Assembly: GCF_001590785.1 (NCBI RefSeq)
Contig: NZ_LTAO01000002.1
Coordinates: 1-64,000, forward strand
DNA: 64,000 bases
Reading direction: 5' to 3'
Origin: Alkalihalobacillus trypoxylicola
GTDB lineage: Bacteria > Bacillota > Bacilli > Bacillales > Bacillaceae_D
Shown here: positions 18,050 through 27,063 of the stretch, piece by piece
Numbering within the stretch: the first letter of the stretch is position 1
Layout: every line of letters starts with the position of its first letter
Program-made: the position numbers and the translations under genes
The notes under the pieces: generated by a model
Databases searched by the model: none
Seen by the model: the letters and a program-made list of their open reading frames with translations, nothing else
What the model was told of the DNA's origin: nothing

Positions 18050-20674
18050 ATGCAAAAGTGCAAAAAATGGGCAAAAAATAAGATTTCGCTTATTAGTCTA
18101 TCATTTTTAGTCTTCATTCTCTTTCCAATTGTCGTAGCAGCTAATGATGGCTCCTCTGAGAATCTTGAAGAGGAGGAAGGTATAGAGACCGTTGATGAAG
18201 GCGAGGATATTTTTACAGAAGAGGAACTACCGGTTGTAACTGTAGAAGAGCTCGCTTCTTTGAGAGAGGACTTTCAGAATGAGGATGTTACCAATTACTT
18301 GGAGACTATGGAGCTAATAAGTGAAAACCAATTTTTGTCTCTTTATTTCAAAGCTAGTACGACAGAGATTGCTGTAGTAAATAAGTCTTCTAATCAAATA
18401 TGGTTCTCTAACCCAATAGATTTAGAGAGTGATAGTTTAGTTGGGGGTGAAAATAAGGAGCATTTACGGTCTCAGATTTCATTTACGTATTACAGTTCCA
18501 ATGGGCAGACAACAAGAATGAACAGCGCGAAAAGTGTCAATGATGGACTAGTTGAATATGAAAAGGTTGAGAACGGAATAAAAGTCATCTATTCATTCGG
18601 ACAATCTAAAAGTGGACTGGAAAGAATCCCTGAAAAAATAACAAAAGAAAGATTTGAAACCGTTATCTTAAATAAAATTGAAGATGAAAAGGCAAAGAAT
18701 GATTTAGAAAAAAGGTTTGCTTTTAATGAAGAAGAACAAATTTATGAAAGAAGAGAGGCTTCTTTTCCTGTTGTTGTAGTTGAACGGACGATTCAATTGT
18801 TTGACGAAATTGGTTATACAGAGGAAGAGCTTGCTGTGGACTTACTTGAATTTGAACAAGGAGTGTCAGAGGAATTAGATGTTCCTTTCTTTACAATACC
18901 GATTGTTTATAAGCTTGAAAATGAGCATTTTAACGTTTCTTTCCTCAGTGATGAAATGGAGCAAAATGAAAAATATCCGATTAGCGATTTAATGATTTTA
19001 CCGTTTTTTGGAGCGGCAAATGAGCATAAAGAGGGTTTTATGTTTGTGCCTGATGGTTCAGGTGCTTTAATTCATTTAAATAACGGGAAGTCCAATTACC
19101 AGCGTTTTTCAGCTCCTTTATACGGAAGAGATCAAGCAAATTTTAGCAGACAAAGAATGGAAGTAAGTGAGCCGGTCAGGTTGCCTGTTTTTGGCATGAA
19201 TCAAAAGGAAGGAGGATTCCTCGCTATCATTGAAGAGGGAAGTGGAATTGCCTCAATAGAAGCGGATGTAGCAGGAAGATTAAATTTATATAATTCAATC
19301 TTTACTACCTTTAAATTGAAAGAAAGTGGAGAAGTAACATTAAGTGGAGGAGAAAGAGAAAGTACTGTAGCTCTCTACCAGCTAGAGGATTTTAAAGGGA
19401 ATATCTCTATAACGTATGCTTTCCTTCAAGAGAATGCCTCTTATGTAGATATGGCTGAATATTATCGCGACCACTTATTTAGTAATCATGAATCCGAAGC
19501 ATTGATAGGAGATAAGCCATTTTACCTTGAATTAGTCGGTTCTATTTGGAAAAGGAAAACATTTTTAGGGATTCCATATAAATATTTGGAGCCATTAACG
19601 ACATTTGATGAAGCAGAAATTATTTTAGAAGAATTATTAGAAGGTGAAATTGCCAATATTCACTTGCGGTACACTGGGTGGTTCAACGAAGGAGTTGATC
19701 ATAAGTTACCAACAAAGATTAATATTGATCGAAAGGTTGGAGGAGAGGCTGGTTTTCAAAGGCTCTCGCAATTTATCGATCAAAAGGGTTTAGGTTTTTA
19801 TCCGGATGTGGCCTTCACACATGTTCATCGTTCTTCTTTTGATTTTAGTCCGTCCAAGGATGCTTCCCGCTTTATTACACGAAGAGTAGCGGAGGTCTAT
19901 CCATATAACCCAGCAAGTTTTTTAAGAGATACTGAAAAAACTCCTTTTTATGTGCTGTCTCCGTCACTACTACCAAGTGTAATAGATGAATTCTCACAAT
20001 CTTATAGTGAGCTAGGGTTAGTAAGCCTCTCACTACGAGATTTAGGTTATTATATGAACTCCGATTATAGACAAAATGCGGTCGTCAATAGAGAGGAAGC
20101 TAGAATCATCCTAGAAGAGCAATTTAAATACCTAAACGAGCAATTTCCTAATCTTATGGCTTCCGGTGGAAATGCTTTAGCTTTTCCTTATAGTAAGCAT
20201 CTTTTAAATATACCGTTATCAAGTAGTGGATATAATATAACCGATCGTAGTATCCCTTTCATTCAAATCGTTTTACATGGTCACAGAGAATATGCGAGCT
20301 ATCCTATCAATCTGGCTGCCGACCAAAATATACAAAAACAAATGCTCCGATTGCTAGAAACGGGGTCGAGTCCGTACTTTAAATGGTTTTATGAGGAACC
20401 AGCAATTGTGAAGGATACAGAATTTAATGATTTAATGTCATCTCATTATCAATTATGGATCGATGATGCGATTTCCATGTATCAAGAAGTGAATCACGTT
20501 TTAAAAGCAGTGAGAAATCTCCCAATAATGGGGCATGAAGAAGTGGAAAAGGGCTTATATCGTACACAATATGGAGAAGAAGCGGCCGTTTGGGTAAATT
20601 ATAATTCTTATCCGATCGAAATAGATGGAACCGTAATAGAGCCAGAAAATTATTTATTTCGAAAGGAGGGGTAG
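18050..20674 (+). CDS. DUF5696 domain-containing exported protein
   Basis: An 874-residue protein with a signal or anchor helix (residues ~13-32, VVA-AN cleavage possible), an acidic Glu-rich stretch (35-70) and a large extracytoplasmic body. Segments such as FMFVPDGSGALIHLNNGKSNY and the C-terminal half belong to DUF5696. The C-terminal half (from ~480) alternates strands and helices with LRYTGWFNEG and FYPDVAFTHVH, which could be a TIM-barrel, glycosidase-like fold, but I see no catalytic pair I could defend. An AGGAGGGG site precedes the ATG. It sits 3 nt before the next permease. A surface polysaccharide-handling role is inference. Confidence 0.8.
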   Translation: MQKCKKWAKNKISLISLSFLVFILFPIVVAANDGSSENLEEEEGIETVDEGEDIFTEEELPVVTVEELASLREDFQNEDVTNYLETMELISENQFLSLYFKASTTEIAVVNKSSNQIWFSNPIDLESDSLVGGENKEHLRSQISFTYYSSNGQTTRMNSAKSVNDGLVEYEKVENGIKVIYSFGQSKSGLERIPEKITKERFETVILNKIEDEKAKNDLEKRFAFNEEEQIYERREASFPVVVVERTIQLFDEIGYTEEELAVDLLEFEQGVSEELDVPFFTIPIVYKLENEHFNVSFLSDEMEQNEKYPISDLMILPFFGAANEHKEGFMFVPDGSGALIHLNNGKSNYQRFSAPLYGRDQANFSRQRMEVSEPVRLPVFGMNQKEGGFLAIIEEGSGIASIEADVAGRLNLYNSIFTTFKLKESGEVTLSGGERESTVALYQLEDFKGNISITYAFLQENASYVDMAEYYRDHLFSNHESEALIGDKPFYLELVGSIWKRKTFLGIPYKYLEPLTTFDEAEIILEELLEGEIANIHLRYTGWFNEGVDHKLPTKINIDRKVGGEAGFQRLSQFIDQKGLGFYPDVAFTHVHRSSFDFSPSKDASRFITRRVAEVYPYNPASFLRDTEKTPFYVLSPSLLPSVIDEFSQSYSELGLVSLSLRDLGYYMNSDYRQNAVVNREEARIILEEQFKYLNEQFPNLMASGGNALAFPYSKHLLNIPLSSSGYNITDRSIPFIQIVLHGHREYASYPINLAADQNIQKQMLRLLETGSSPYFKWFYEEPAIVKDTEFNDLMSSHYQLWIDDAISMYQEVNHVLKAVRNLPIMGHEEVEKGLYRTQYGEEAAVWVNYNSYPIEIDGTVIEPENYLFRKEG

Positions 20675-20677
20675 CTC

Positions 20678-21568
20678 ATGATTTTAAAAAGAAAGCTTTC
20701 GTTAGAAACGAAAAAAGGTTTATGGGGGTGGGTTTTTATTGCACCCTGGATATTTGGGTTTTTGTTTCTGTTCGCTATCCCCTTGTTTCAATCACTTCAA
20801 TATAGTTTTAGTCAACTAAGTTTGAACCCAGATGGGATTTATTTAAATTTTCTTGGCTTTGATAACTATATAAATGCGTTATCTCAGCATGTGGAATACA
20901 ATCGAACCTTAGTAGAAGCTTTATTGGACATGGTTATTAATGTGCCACTTATTGTTATTTTTAGCTTATTTGTAGCCGTATTGCTTAACCAGAAATTTAA
21001 AGGAAGAATGATAGCAAGAGCTATTTTTTTCTTACCAGTTATTTTGGCATCTGGTGTGATAGCGAATATAGAAAGTGGCGATTTTCTTCAATCCGCTATG
21101 CAATCTCAAGCGAATACGGAAACGGGCTTGCAAAGCTTTCAATTAACACGATTACTAATTGAGGCGGGAATGAATCAGGTCCTAGTTGATTATTTAACAG
21201 GAGCAGTCGATCGAATCTATGAAATGGTTAGTGCTTCAGGTGTTCAAATTATTATATTCTTAGCTGGTTTACAGGCGATCCCTCCCTATTTATATGAAGC
21301 TTCGAAAATAGAGGGAGCAACAGGCTATGAAGCATTTTGGAAAATTACATTCCCGATGATTAGTCCTTTAATATTAACCAATGTTATCTATTCGGTAATC
21401 GATTCATTTACAAGTAATAACATGACTACCTTAATTCAAGAGACTGCATTTTCTCAATTTAATTTTGGATTAAGCGCAGCGATGTCTTGGATTTATTTCG
21501 TATTAATTTCAATTATCTTAATCATTACTACTTACTTCATCTCAAAAAAGGTGTTCTATCAAACGTAA
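20678..21568 (+). CDS. Sugar ABC transporter permease with an inserted loop
   Basis: A 296-residue MalF/UgpA-type permease, the first half of the second permease pair. It has a usual start (WGWVFIAPWIFGFLFLFAIP) and EAA loop EASKIEGATGYEAFWKITFP at ~207-226. It differs from the standard form by an extra hydrophilic stretch of about 55 residues (about 125-185, SGDFLQSAMQSQANTETGL onward) in the extracytoplasmic loop before the EAA region. The same permease type is a regular neighbour of DUF5696 genes. The loop could contact the DUF5696 or NHL protein; that is inference. Confidence 0.9.
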   Translation: MILKRKLSLETKKGLWGWVFIAPWIFGFLFLFAIPLFQSLQYSFSQLSLNPDGIYLNFLGFDNYINALSQHVEYNRTLVEALLDMVINVPLIVIFSLFVAVLLNQKFKGRMIARAIFFLPVILASGVIANIESGDFLQSAMQSQANTETGLQSFQLTRLLIEAGMNQVLVDYLTGAVDRIYEMVSASGVQIIIFLAGLQAIPPYLYEASKIEGATGYEAFWKITFPMISPLILTNVIYSVIDSFTSNNMTTLIQETAFSQFNFGLSAAMSWIYFVLISIILIITTYFISKKVFYQT

Positions 21569-21601
21569 ACGTTATGAAGTCCTTGTAAAGGAGGGAGTTC
21601 A

Positions 21602-22618
21602 TTGAGTACTCCTACAGTAAATAAACGGTTAAAAGATAAGGTCATCCGACCTTATCAACGGTTGACATCGAAATGGCTAAATGTAGAAACCACTAAAAAT
21701 ATAATATGGAGCTTTGTGAGGACCTTTTTAATAGTCGGCCTTTCATTTGTTATTCTATACCCCATCTTTCTCAAGCTGTCGATCGCCTTTAAACATAAGG
21801 ATGATATTTATGATCCGACGGTTGTTTACATTCCTAAACATTTCACACTAGAAAACTTCCAGTATGTTATTGAAACGATGAATTATTTACAAGTCTTAGT
21901 TCAGTCTTTCTTTCTATCAGGAGGAACGATGATTTTAACAACTATTGCTTGTGCTTTAGCGGGTTATGGCTTTGCGCGCTTCAAGTTTAAAGGAAGAAAT
22001 CTATTGTTTGCACTTGTCATTTTAACGATACTAGTTCCTCCGCAAACCATTATGGTTCCAACCTATATTAATTATCGTGACTTTGATATTTTGGGAATAA
22101 TCGGCCTTTTCCAATCAGGTCAGGGAATTAATTTAATAGGAACTTATTGGCCGTTTATCATTTCTTCTATTACAGGAATGGGTTTAAAGGCAGGATTGTT
22201 TATTTTTATTTTCCGTCAATTTTTTCGAGGCTTTCCTAAGGAGATTGAGGAAGCAGCTGAAGTAGATGGAGCAGGAGTTTTTCGAACCTTTTTTACCATT
22301 ATGCTACCAAATGCTGTTCCGGCAATTATAACAGTTATGTTATTTTCATTTGTTTGGCAATGGAATGATATTTTTTATACAACGATGTTTTTAGATAATG
22401 CAAGAGTCATGTCCATGCAGCTCCAAACGGTTGGAGCCACAATAGCTCATCAAATTTCAACTCAGTCTGGAGGTGGAGTTGGAGGAGTCGACCCATTTTA
22501 TGTATCGATGTTAGTGAATACGAGTATTCTTTTAGCGATTTTGCCACTTATCATTTTGTATTTATTTGTTCAGCGCCATTTCGTCGAAAGTGTCGAAAGA
22601 ACCGGGGTTGTGGGTTAA
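21602..22618 (+). CDS. Sugar ABC transporter permease, MalG/UgpE type, long form
   Basis: A 338-residue second-half permease from a TTG start (MSTPTVNKRL) behind GGAGGGAG. It is longer than usual through an N-terminal basic tail (~40 residues) and extended loops around RDFDILGIIGLFQSGQGINL and before the last helix (ISTQSGGGVGGVDPFY). The EAA loop is EAAEVDGAGVFRTFFTIMLP. It pairs with the preceding permease. Which of the two binding proteins feeds this second pair cannot be told from sequence. Confidence 0.9.
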   Translation: MSTPTVNKRLKDKVIRPYQRLTSKWLNVETTKNIIWSFVRTFLIVGLSFVILYPIFLKLSIAFKHKDDIYDPTVVYIPKHFTLENFQYVIETMNYLQVLVQSFFLSGGTMILTTIACALAGYGFARFKFKGRNLLFALVILTILVPPQTIMVPTYINYRDFDILGIIGLFQSGQGINLIGTYWPFIISSITGMGLKAGLFIFIFRQFFRGFPKEIEEAAEVDGAGVFRTFFTIMLPNAVPAIITVMLFSFVWQWNDIFYTTMFLDNARVMSMQLQTVGATIAHQISTQSGGGVGGVDPFYVSMLVNTSILLAILPLIILYLFVQRHFVESVERTGVVG

Positions 22619-22641
22619 CCGAAAAAAGGAGAGTGACCTTA

Positions 22642-23604
22642 ATGAAAAATTTGTTCGTAAAGGGAATGACCTATGGTTGGAATTCAAAAAGAGGAGATTA
22701 TCGAAGTGAAGAAGCGATAGAATCGATGAAAAAATTAAAAGAGACAGGTAGTGAATGGATTGCACTCTCTTTCTACACATTTCAAGAAACGATATATTCT
22801 ACAGAAATTGTATTTGATTATGGTTATACCGTGACAGACCGCGATATTGAGCATGCGGTTTTGCAGGCTAAACAATTAGGGCTCAAAGTCTGCTTAAAGC
22901 CAGTAGTCAACTCTAGAGATGGAATTTGGAGAGCTCGAATCGGCTTTCCAGAAGAAGCAAGCTCTTATTGGGATAAATGGTTTTATTCTTACATCAACTT
23001 TATCCTACATTATGCAGAATTAGCGGAGGAGCTTGAGTGTGAAATGTTCTGTATAGGGTGCGAGATGGTTAATGCGGAGCCACATATTGAATATTGGAGC
23101 CAATTAATTAGGGCCGTAAGAAACATTTATAAGGGGCCTCTTATTTATAATGCAAACCATGGTAAAGAAGAAAATATCGATTGGTTTGATCAGGTCGATA
23201 TTATAGGAACAAGCGCTTATTATCCAGTTACAGAAAAAATGGGTGATAGTGAAGAAGTGATGGTTTCAAATTGGTTAAAAGTTCGTGAAAAAATGCAAAG
23301 ACTTCACGAACGGTTTCAAAAGCCTATTTTATTTGCTGAAATTGGTTGTAGAAGTGCTTCAGGTTGTTCCCAGATGCCATGGGATTTTGAGCATACAGAT
23401 TTGCCCTTTGATGAAGAGGAACAGGCTGCTTTTTATTCTTCGGTAATGAGAGTATTCTGGGATGAACCTTGGTTTGTAGGCTTTTTTTGGTGGGACTGGA
23501 GTACGAAGTTATATAAGTTCAATGAAGCGAAAGAAAATACGGGCTTTGATATTTATGGAAAAAGTGCTGAGGTTGTATTAAAAAACTGGTACTCAAAAAA
23601 ATAA
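22642..23604 (+). CDS. Cytoplasmic glycoside hydrolase, GH113-like (mannanase family)
   Basis: A 320-residue TIM-barrel enzyme without a signal peptide, so it acts on imported oligosaccharides. The start is the ATG at 22642, nine bases after AGGAG; a GTG at 22633 overlaps that site. GH113-like signatures are LKPVVNSRDGIWRARIGF, FCIGCEMVN (expected acid/base Glu), DIIGTSAYYPV and ILFAEIGCRS (expected nucleophile Glu), then a Trp-rich WFVGFFWWDWS end. Characterised GH113 enzymes cleave beta-1,4-mannan. Beta-mannan or glucomannan oligosaccharides are therefore a reasonable guess for the locus. It lies 23 nt from the permease and 16 nt from the GH9 gene. Confidence 0.8.
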   Translation: MKNLFVKGMTYGWNSKRGDYRSEEAIESMKKLKETGSEWIALSFYTFQETIYSTEIVFDYGYTVTDRDIEHAVLQAKQLGLKVCLKPVVNSRDGIWRARIGFPEEASSYWDKWFYSYINFILHYAELAEELECEMFCIGCEMVNAEPHIEYWSQLIRAVRNIYKGPLIYNANHGKEENIDWFDQVDIIGTSAYYPVTEKMGDSEEVMVSNWLKVREKMQRLHERFQKPILFAEIGCRSASGCSQMPWDFEHTDLPFDEEEQAAFYSSVMRVFWDEPWFVGFFWWDWSTKLYKFNEAKENTGFDIYGKSAEVVLKNWYSKK

Positions 23605-23620
23605 ATTTTGGGAGGTCATA

Positions 23621-25261
23621 ATGAAGATTGAAAAAAGAAAGATAGTACTTAATCAACTTGGTTATTTGTTGGATAAAGAAAAGAGAGCGATATCAACAGA
23701 AGCATCTCCATTTTCGGTTGTAGATAAGAACACGAATTCTATCGTATTTAGTGGAGAGGCATTTGGGCCTATTTTCGACCAGGCGAGCTCTGAGCAAGTT
23801 TATGTATTAGACTTTTCTGATATTCAGGAAGAAGGGGACTATTATATTAAGCAAAGTGAAAGCAAATCATTATCGTTTCCTATTTCAGAAAAACCTTATG
23901 AGTCTCTACAAAATGGGGTATTAAAAGCCTTTTATTTCTTGAGATGTGGTATGGAGTTAAAGGAGGAATATGCAGGAGTTTGGAAGCATAAGGCCTGTCA
24001 TACATCAAAAGGGAAAGTTTTAAATGAACCTCATTTAGAGCTTGATTGTAGTGGAGGATGGCATGATGCAGGGGATTATGGGAAATATACGGTAGCGGCA
24101 GCGAAGGCATTAGCAGACTTATTGCTTGCTTATCAAACGTATCCACAATCCTTTTTAAGTACTATTTCTATTCCTGAATCTGATGGAATCATTCCCGATA
24201 TTCTCCATGAGGCTCGTTATGAGCTTGAATGGTTATTAAAAATGCAAAATTTAAGAGATGGGGGCGTGTTCCATAAAGTAACAACTCTTGCCTTTCCAGG
24301 ACTTGACGTTATGCCAGAGGAGGATGAGCATGACCTTTATCTTTGTCCTGTATCTTCTACAGCAACGGCCTCCTTTGTTGCGGTATTAGCACTTGCTTCA
24401 ACCGTTTATCGAGCAATAGATGAAGCTTTTTCGATTCGATGTTTAGAGGCGGCTCGTAAATCCTGGAGCTGGTTAGAGTCGAACCCTGAGATGGTTTTAT
24501 TTAAAAACCCTGAAGAAGTTTCAACGGGTGAGTATGGCGATTCTTCAGATTTAGATGAGCGCTATTGGGCAGCAGCTCAAATGTATCATGCAACAAAAGA
24601 GGAAGTCTATCACCATGCATTCAAGGAGCTATTTCTCAAGGATTTTAAGAAATGTGAATTAGGTTGGACGAATGTAAGTGGGTATGGAACATTGTCTTAT
24701 CTTAGTTTAAATATAGCAGAAGCTGATGATTCCATACAGAATGAATTAAAAAGAGAATGGGTAGGGTTAGCGAATGCTTTGCTACAACAAAAAAAGACAA
24801 ATGGATATCCGACAAGCTTAAGAGAAAATGATTTCATTTGGGGTAGTAATATGGTGTTATTGAACCATGCGATGACTTTACTTTATGCCTTTCATTTTTC
24901 TGGAAAAGAAAGCTTTGAGCAAGGTGCCTTAGCTCAATTGGATTATTTACTTGGCTGCAATCCGTTAGGTTATAGTTATGTGACGGGCTTCGGGGCAAAT
25001 TCTATTCAAAACCCTCATTATCGACCGGCCGTTGGAGATGGAATAGAAGCGCCTATTCCGGGAATGATTGCCGGAGGCCCTAATAAAGGATTGCAAGATG
25101 AATATGCCAAGCAAGTATTGGACGGTTATCCTCCTTCAAAATGTTTTGTCGATCACCAAGATAGCTATTCAACAAATGAAATTACAATATACTGGAACTC
25201 TCCAGCGATATTTGTGTTAGCACATTTTAATGATCTTGATATAAATAAAAACGATATTTAA
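23621..25261 (+). CDS. Glycoside hydrolase family 9, cytoplasmic
   Basis: A 546-residue inverting beta-glycosidase. Residues ~8-85 form the N-terminal Ig-like domain usual in this GH9 branch (IVLNQLGYLLDKEKRAIS). The (alpha/alpha)6 catalytic domain follows, with the Asp-bearing motif GGWHDAGDYGKY (~145-156) and, near the end, DHQDSYSTNEITIYWNSPA with the catalytic acid Glu. Without a signal peptide it must work inside, as a GH9 acting on short beta-1,4-linked (cello-, gluco- or glucosamine-type) oligosaccharides. It is the last gene of the uptake block, and repeat A2 with a terminator-like hairpin follows. Paired with a GH113-like enzyme it fits glucomannan oligosaccharides, by inference. Confidence 0.88.
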   Translation: MKIEKRKIVLNQLGYLLDKEKRAISTEASPFSVVDKNTNSIVFSGEAFGPIFDQASSEQVYVLDFSDIQEEGDYYIKQSESKSLSFPISEKPYESLQNGVLKAFYFLRCGMELKEEYAGVWKHKACHTSKGKVLNEPHLELDCSGGWHDAGDYGKYTVAAAKALADLLLAYQTYPQSFLSTISIPESDGIIPDILHEARYELEWLLKMQNLRDGGVFHKVTTLAFPGLDVMPEEDEHDLYLCPVSSTATASFVAVLALASTVYRAIDEAFSIRCLEAARKSWSWLESNPEMVLFKNPEEVSTGEYGDSSDLDERYWAAAQMYHATKEEVYHHAFKELFLKDFKKCELGWTNVSGYGTLSYLSLNIAEADDSIQNELKREWVGLANALLQQKKTNGYPTSLRENDFIWGSNMVLLNHAMTLLYAFHFSGKESFEQGALAQLDYLLGCNPLGYSYVTGFGANSIQNPHYRPAVGDGIEAPIPGMIAGGPNKGLQDEYAKQVLDGYPPSKCFVDHQDSYSTNEITIYWNSPAIFVLAHFNDLDINKNDI

Positions 25262-25311
25262 GCAAAGAAGGTTATTAGATTTGATTTGTATCATTTTAAA
25301 GATTCTATAGT

Positions 25312-25620
25312 AGCTGGGACAAAACGTCATTTAAAACATCACTAAAGAATATTAGGAAAATGTGTAATGGTAACAAACATCCATAACGAATTAGGAACCC
25401 TCCTTTTTTGGAAAAAGGAGGGTTTTTGAACGGATAAATTCCCTATGAAAGACGTAAGCTAGCGGACACAAGACACGGAGACTCCAGTGGGAAATAGTGG
25501 CCATGCCGAAATCCACTTTTAAAAAAAGTTAGTTCGGCGCCATCCCACCGGACGCGAAGTGTCTTAGGGGAGCGAACAGGCGGGGACCTAGAATGGTATA
25601 ATCATTTATTCGTGAGTCAT
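25312..25620 (+). repeat. Family A dispersed repeat, copy A2 (full length)
   Basis: The fullest copy. The left box GCTGGGACAAAAC is at 25313, a terminator-like hairpin at 25396-25427, the linker GAACGGATAAATTCCCTATGAAAG, then a large fold: AAGACAC (25470-25476) pairs with GTGTCTT (25559-25565), CCAGTGGGA with TCCCACCGG, and TGCCGAA with TTCGGCG. It ends near GGTATAATCATTTATTC. Copies A3, A4 and A5 share this order. Nothing else is seen in the 481-bp gap except the ribosome binding site of the next gene. Confidence 0.85.
25396..25427 (+). terminator. Terminator hairpin inside repeat A2
   Basis: AACCCTCCTTTTT pairs with AAAAAGGAGGGTT, followed by a short T-run. It probably ends the sugar-uptake transcript. 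Confidence 0.75.
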
Positions 25621-25742
25621 TTTCTAATCAATCATTTAAAAAGAGGGAAAAACTCGACAATAACCGAAAAGAGTACTAATTTAAAGGGAAGTAATCTTTT
25701 AAAAAACAAGTCAGTTTTTTTCACGATAAAAGGGGGGCACTT

Positions 25743-26279
25743 GTGAATCTCGGAAATGAATATTTAAAAATTGTACAAGATAGATTTCAAAGCATAAAAA
25801 GTCTCGGGGATAAAACGATAAGTCAATTGTCAGAGAAGGATATTCATTGGAAATACAATGAGACTTCAGATAGCGTTTCAATTGTTGTCAAACATTTAAG
25901 TGGAAATATGATATCTAGATGGTCTGACTTTTTAACGACTGATGGAGAAAAAGCTTCAAGAAATCGCGATCAGGAATTTGTTGATGACAAAACCTCGAAA
26001 CAGGAAATGATTTTTATTTGGGAAAAGGGATGGAACATACTTTTAGATACATTGAAAGGATTAGAAAATCAAGATTTGTTAAAAAAAATAACTATTCGAG
26101 GTGAACACCACACTGTGATAGAAGCAATCGAAAGACAAATGGCTCATTACTCTTATCACGTTGGTCAGATTGTTTATATTGGCAAGCTAATAAAAGATGT
26201 GAATTGGGAAACCCTTAGCATTTCTATAGGAAAATCAGAAGAGTACTTACAGTATAAGTTAGAAAAACATCGTTCTTAA
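25743..26279 (+). CDS. DinB-like protein, DUF1572 family
   Basis: A 178-residue four-helix-bundle protein of the DinB superfamily, DUF1572 branch. The three metal-binding histidines of the fold are recognisable in VVKHLSGN (~50), RGEHHTV (~120) and MAHYSYHVGQIVYIGK (~140). It starts at a GTG behind AAAAGGGGGG. DinB-like proteins in bacilli include thiol-S-transferases that use bacillithiol, but this branch has no firm function. Monocistronic, ended by a strong hairpin. Confidence 0.85.
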   Translation: MNLGNEYLKIVQDRFQSIKSLGDKTISQLSEKDIHWKYNETSDSVSIVVKHLSGNMISRWSDFLTTDGEKASRNRDQEFVDDKTSKQEMIFIWEKGWNILLDTLKGLENQDLLKKITIRGEHHTVIEAIERQMAHYSYHVGQIVYIGKLIKDVNWETLSISIGKSEEYLQYKLEKHRS

Positions 26280-26334
26280 TTTTTGTTGGAATTTGGATAC
26301 ATTAAATTAAAGTCAAAATGATAATTTCATAAAT

Positions 26335-26367
26335 AAAGCGCTTGGATAATCTCTTACCGAGCGCTTT
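26335..26367. terminator. Bidirectional terminator
   Basis: AAAGCGCTTGG (26335-26345) pairs with CCGAGCGCTTT (26357-26367), followed by A/T-rich tails on both strands. It lies between the DUF1572 gene and the convergent DUF624 gene. The AAAGCGCT core mimics a cre site, but the long stem argues for a terminator. Confidence 0.75.
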
Positions 26368-26413
26368 ATTATAAGTGAATATTCTATTTATAGTAAGCCA
26401 AGTTTATTTTAGG

Positions 26414-27040
26414 TTACCCTATCAATGCTCTCTCCTGATCTTTTATTTTTTGCTCTACTTTATAAAAGGTACGATTACACAAAGAAAAAATCAGTAAAGC
26501 CGTGTAACTAAAGATGAGAAGGACGGAAAAAGGAAAGTAAATGATAAGACAGCCAGCCAGTAGTAAAATAATCATACAACAGAAGCTAGTTGGAAAAAAC
26601 ATAATAGAATAATAAAAGGCTTGTTTTATTAGTTTGAGTATGGAAAGGTTATAGCTGACTAAGATTGGGAAAATAAAAACAGAAATAAACAATAACAAAA
26701 GAACAAGTAGAAATAATAGAGAAAGCATAATTAAATACATCATTCCAGTTTCATATTGTGATATAAATACTAAGTCTATATAGAGAATCGATGTAACAAC
26801 AAAGAAAATAATACCAATAGTAAAGCTTTGCTTAAAGTTTTTTGCAAAATGCTTAAAATAGTTATTTATCGTAAAATCCTCTCCTTTTTTCCCATCCCTT
26901 ATAACAGCAAAAAGGGCAGCGGTCGCAGGGAAAAAAGTAATAATAGGTAGAATCGAAATAATCCAAATAATATTAAGCAAAAAATAATTCGTAAGTTTCT
27001 CTAAAAAACGATAGAAGCCACTATCTAATACATTGTTCAT
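26414..27040 (-). CDS. DUF624 (YesL-like) membrane protein
   Basis: A 208-residue polytopic protein with five or six membrane helices and the DUF624 start (YRFLEKLTNYFLLNIIWIISILPIITF). The ATG at 27040 is preferred over a GTG at 27049 that lies within the ribosome binding site AAGGTG. YesL-type proteins accompany sugar-uptake and regulator genes in Bacillus, for instance in pectin and rhamnogalacturonan loci, but their role is unknown. It follows the AraC gene by 23 nt, so the two form an operon. Confidence 0.85.
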   Translation of the reverse strand: MNNVLDSGFYRFLEKLTNYFLLNIIWIISILPIITFFPATAALFAVIRDGKKGEDFTINNYFKHFAKNFKQSFTIGIIFFVVTSILYIDLVFISQYETGMMYLIMLSLLFLLVLLLLFISVFIFPILVSYNLSILKLIKQAFYYSIMFFPTSFCCMIILLLAGCLIIYFPFSVLLIFSYTALLIFSLCNRTFYKVEQKIKDQERALIG

Positions 27041-27063
27041 AATATTCACCTTCTTTTGCTACT

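Noticed and set aside
22562-22780. Minus-strand reading frame across the permease/GH113 junction
   Set aside because: It is a shadow of two well-supported genes in other frames; the same holds for the other overlapping frames in the block.
26335-26367. AAAGCGCT-type cre sites between the DUF1572 and DUF624 genes
   Set aside because: The two cores are the arms of an 11-bp stem between convergent genes, which is better explained as a bidirectional terminator.
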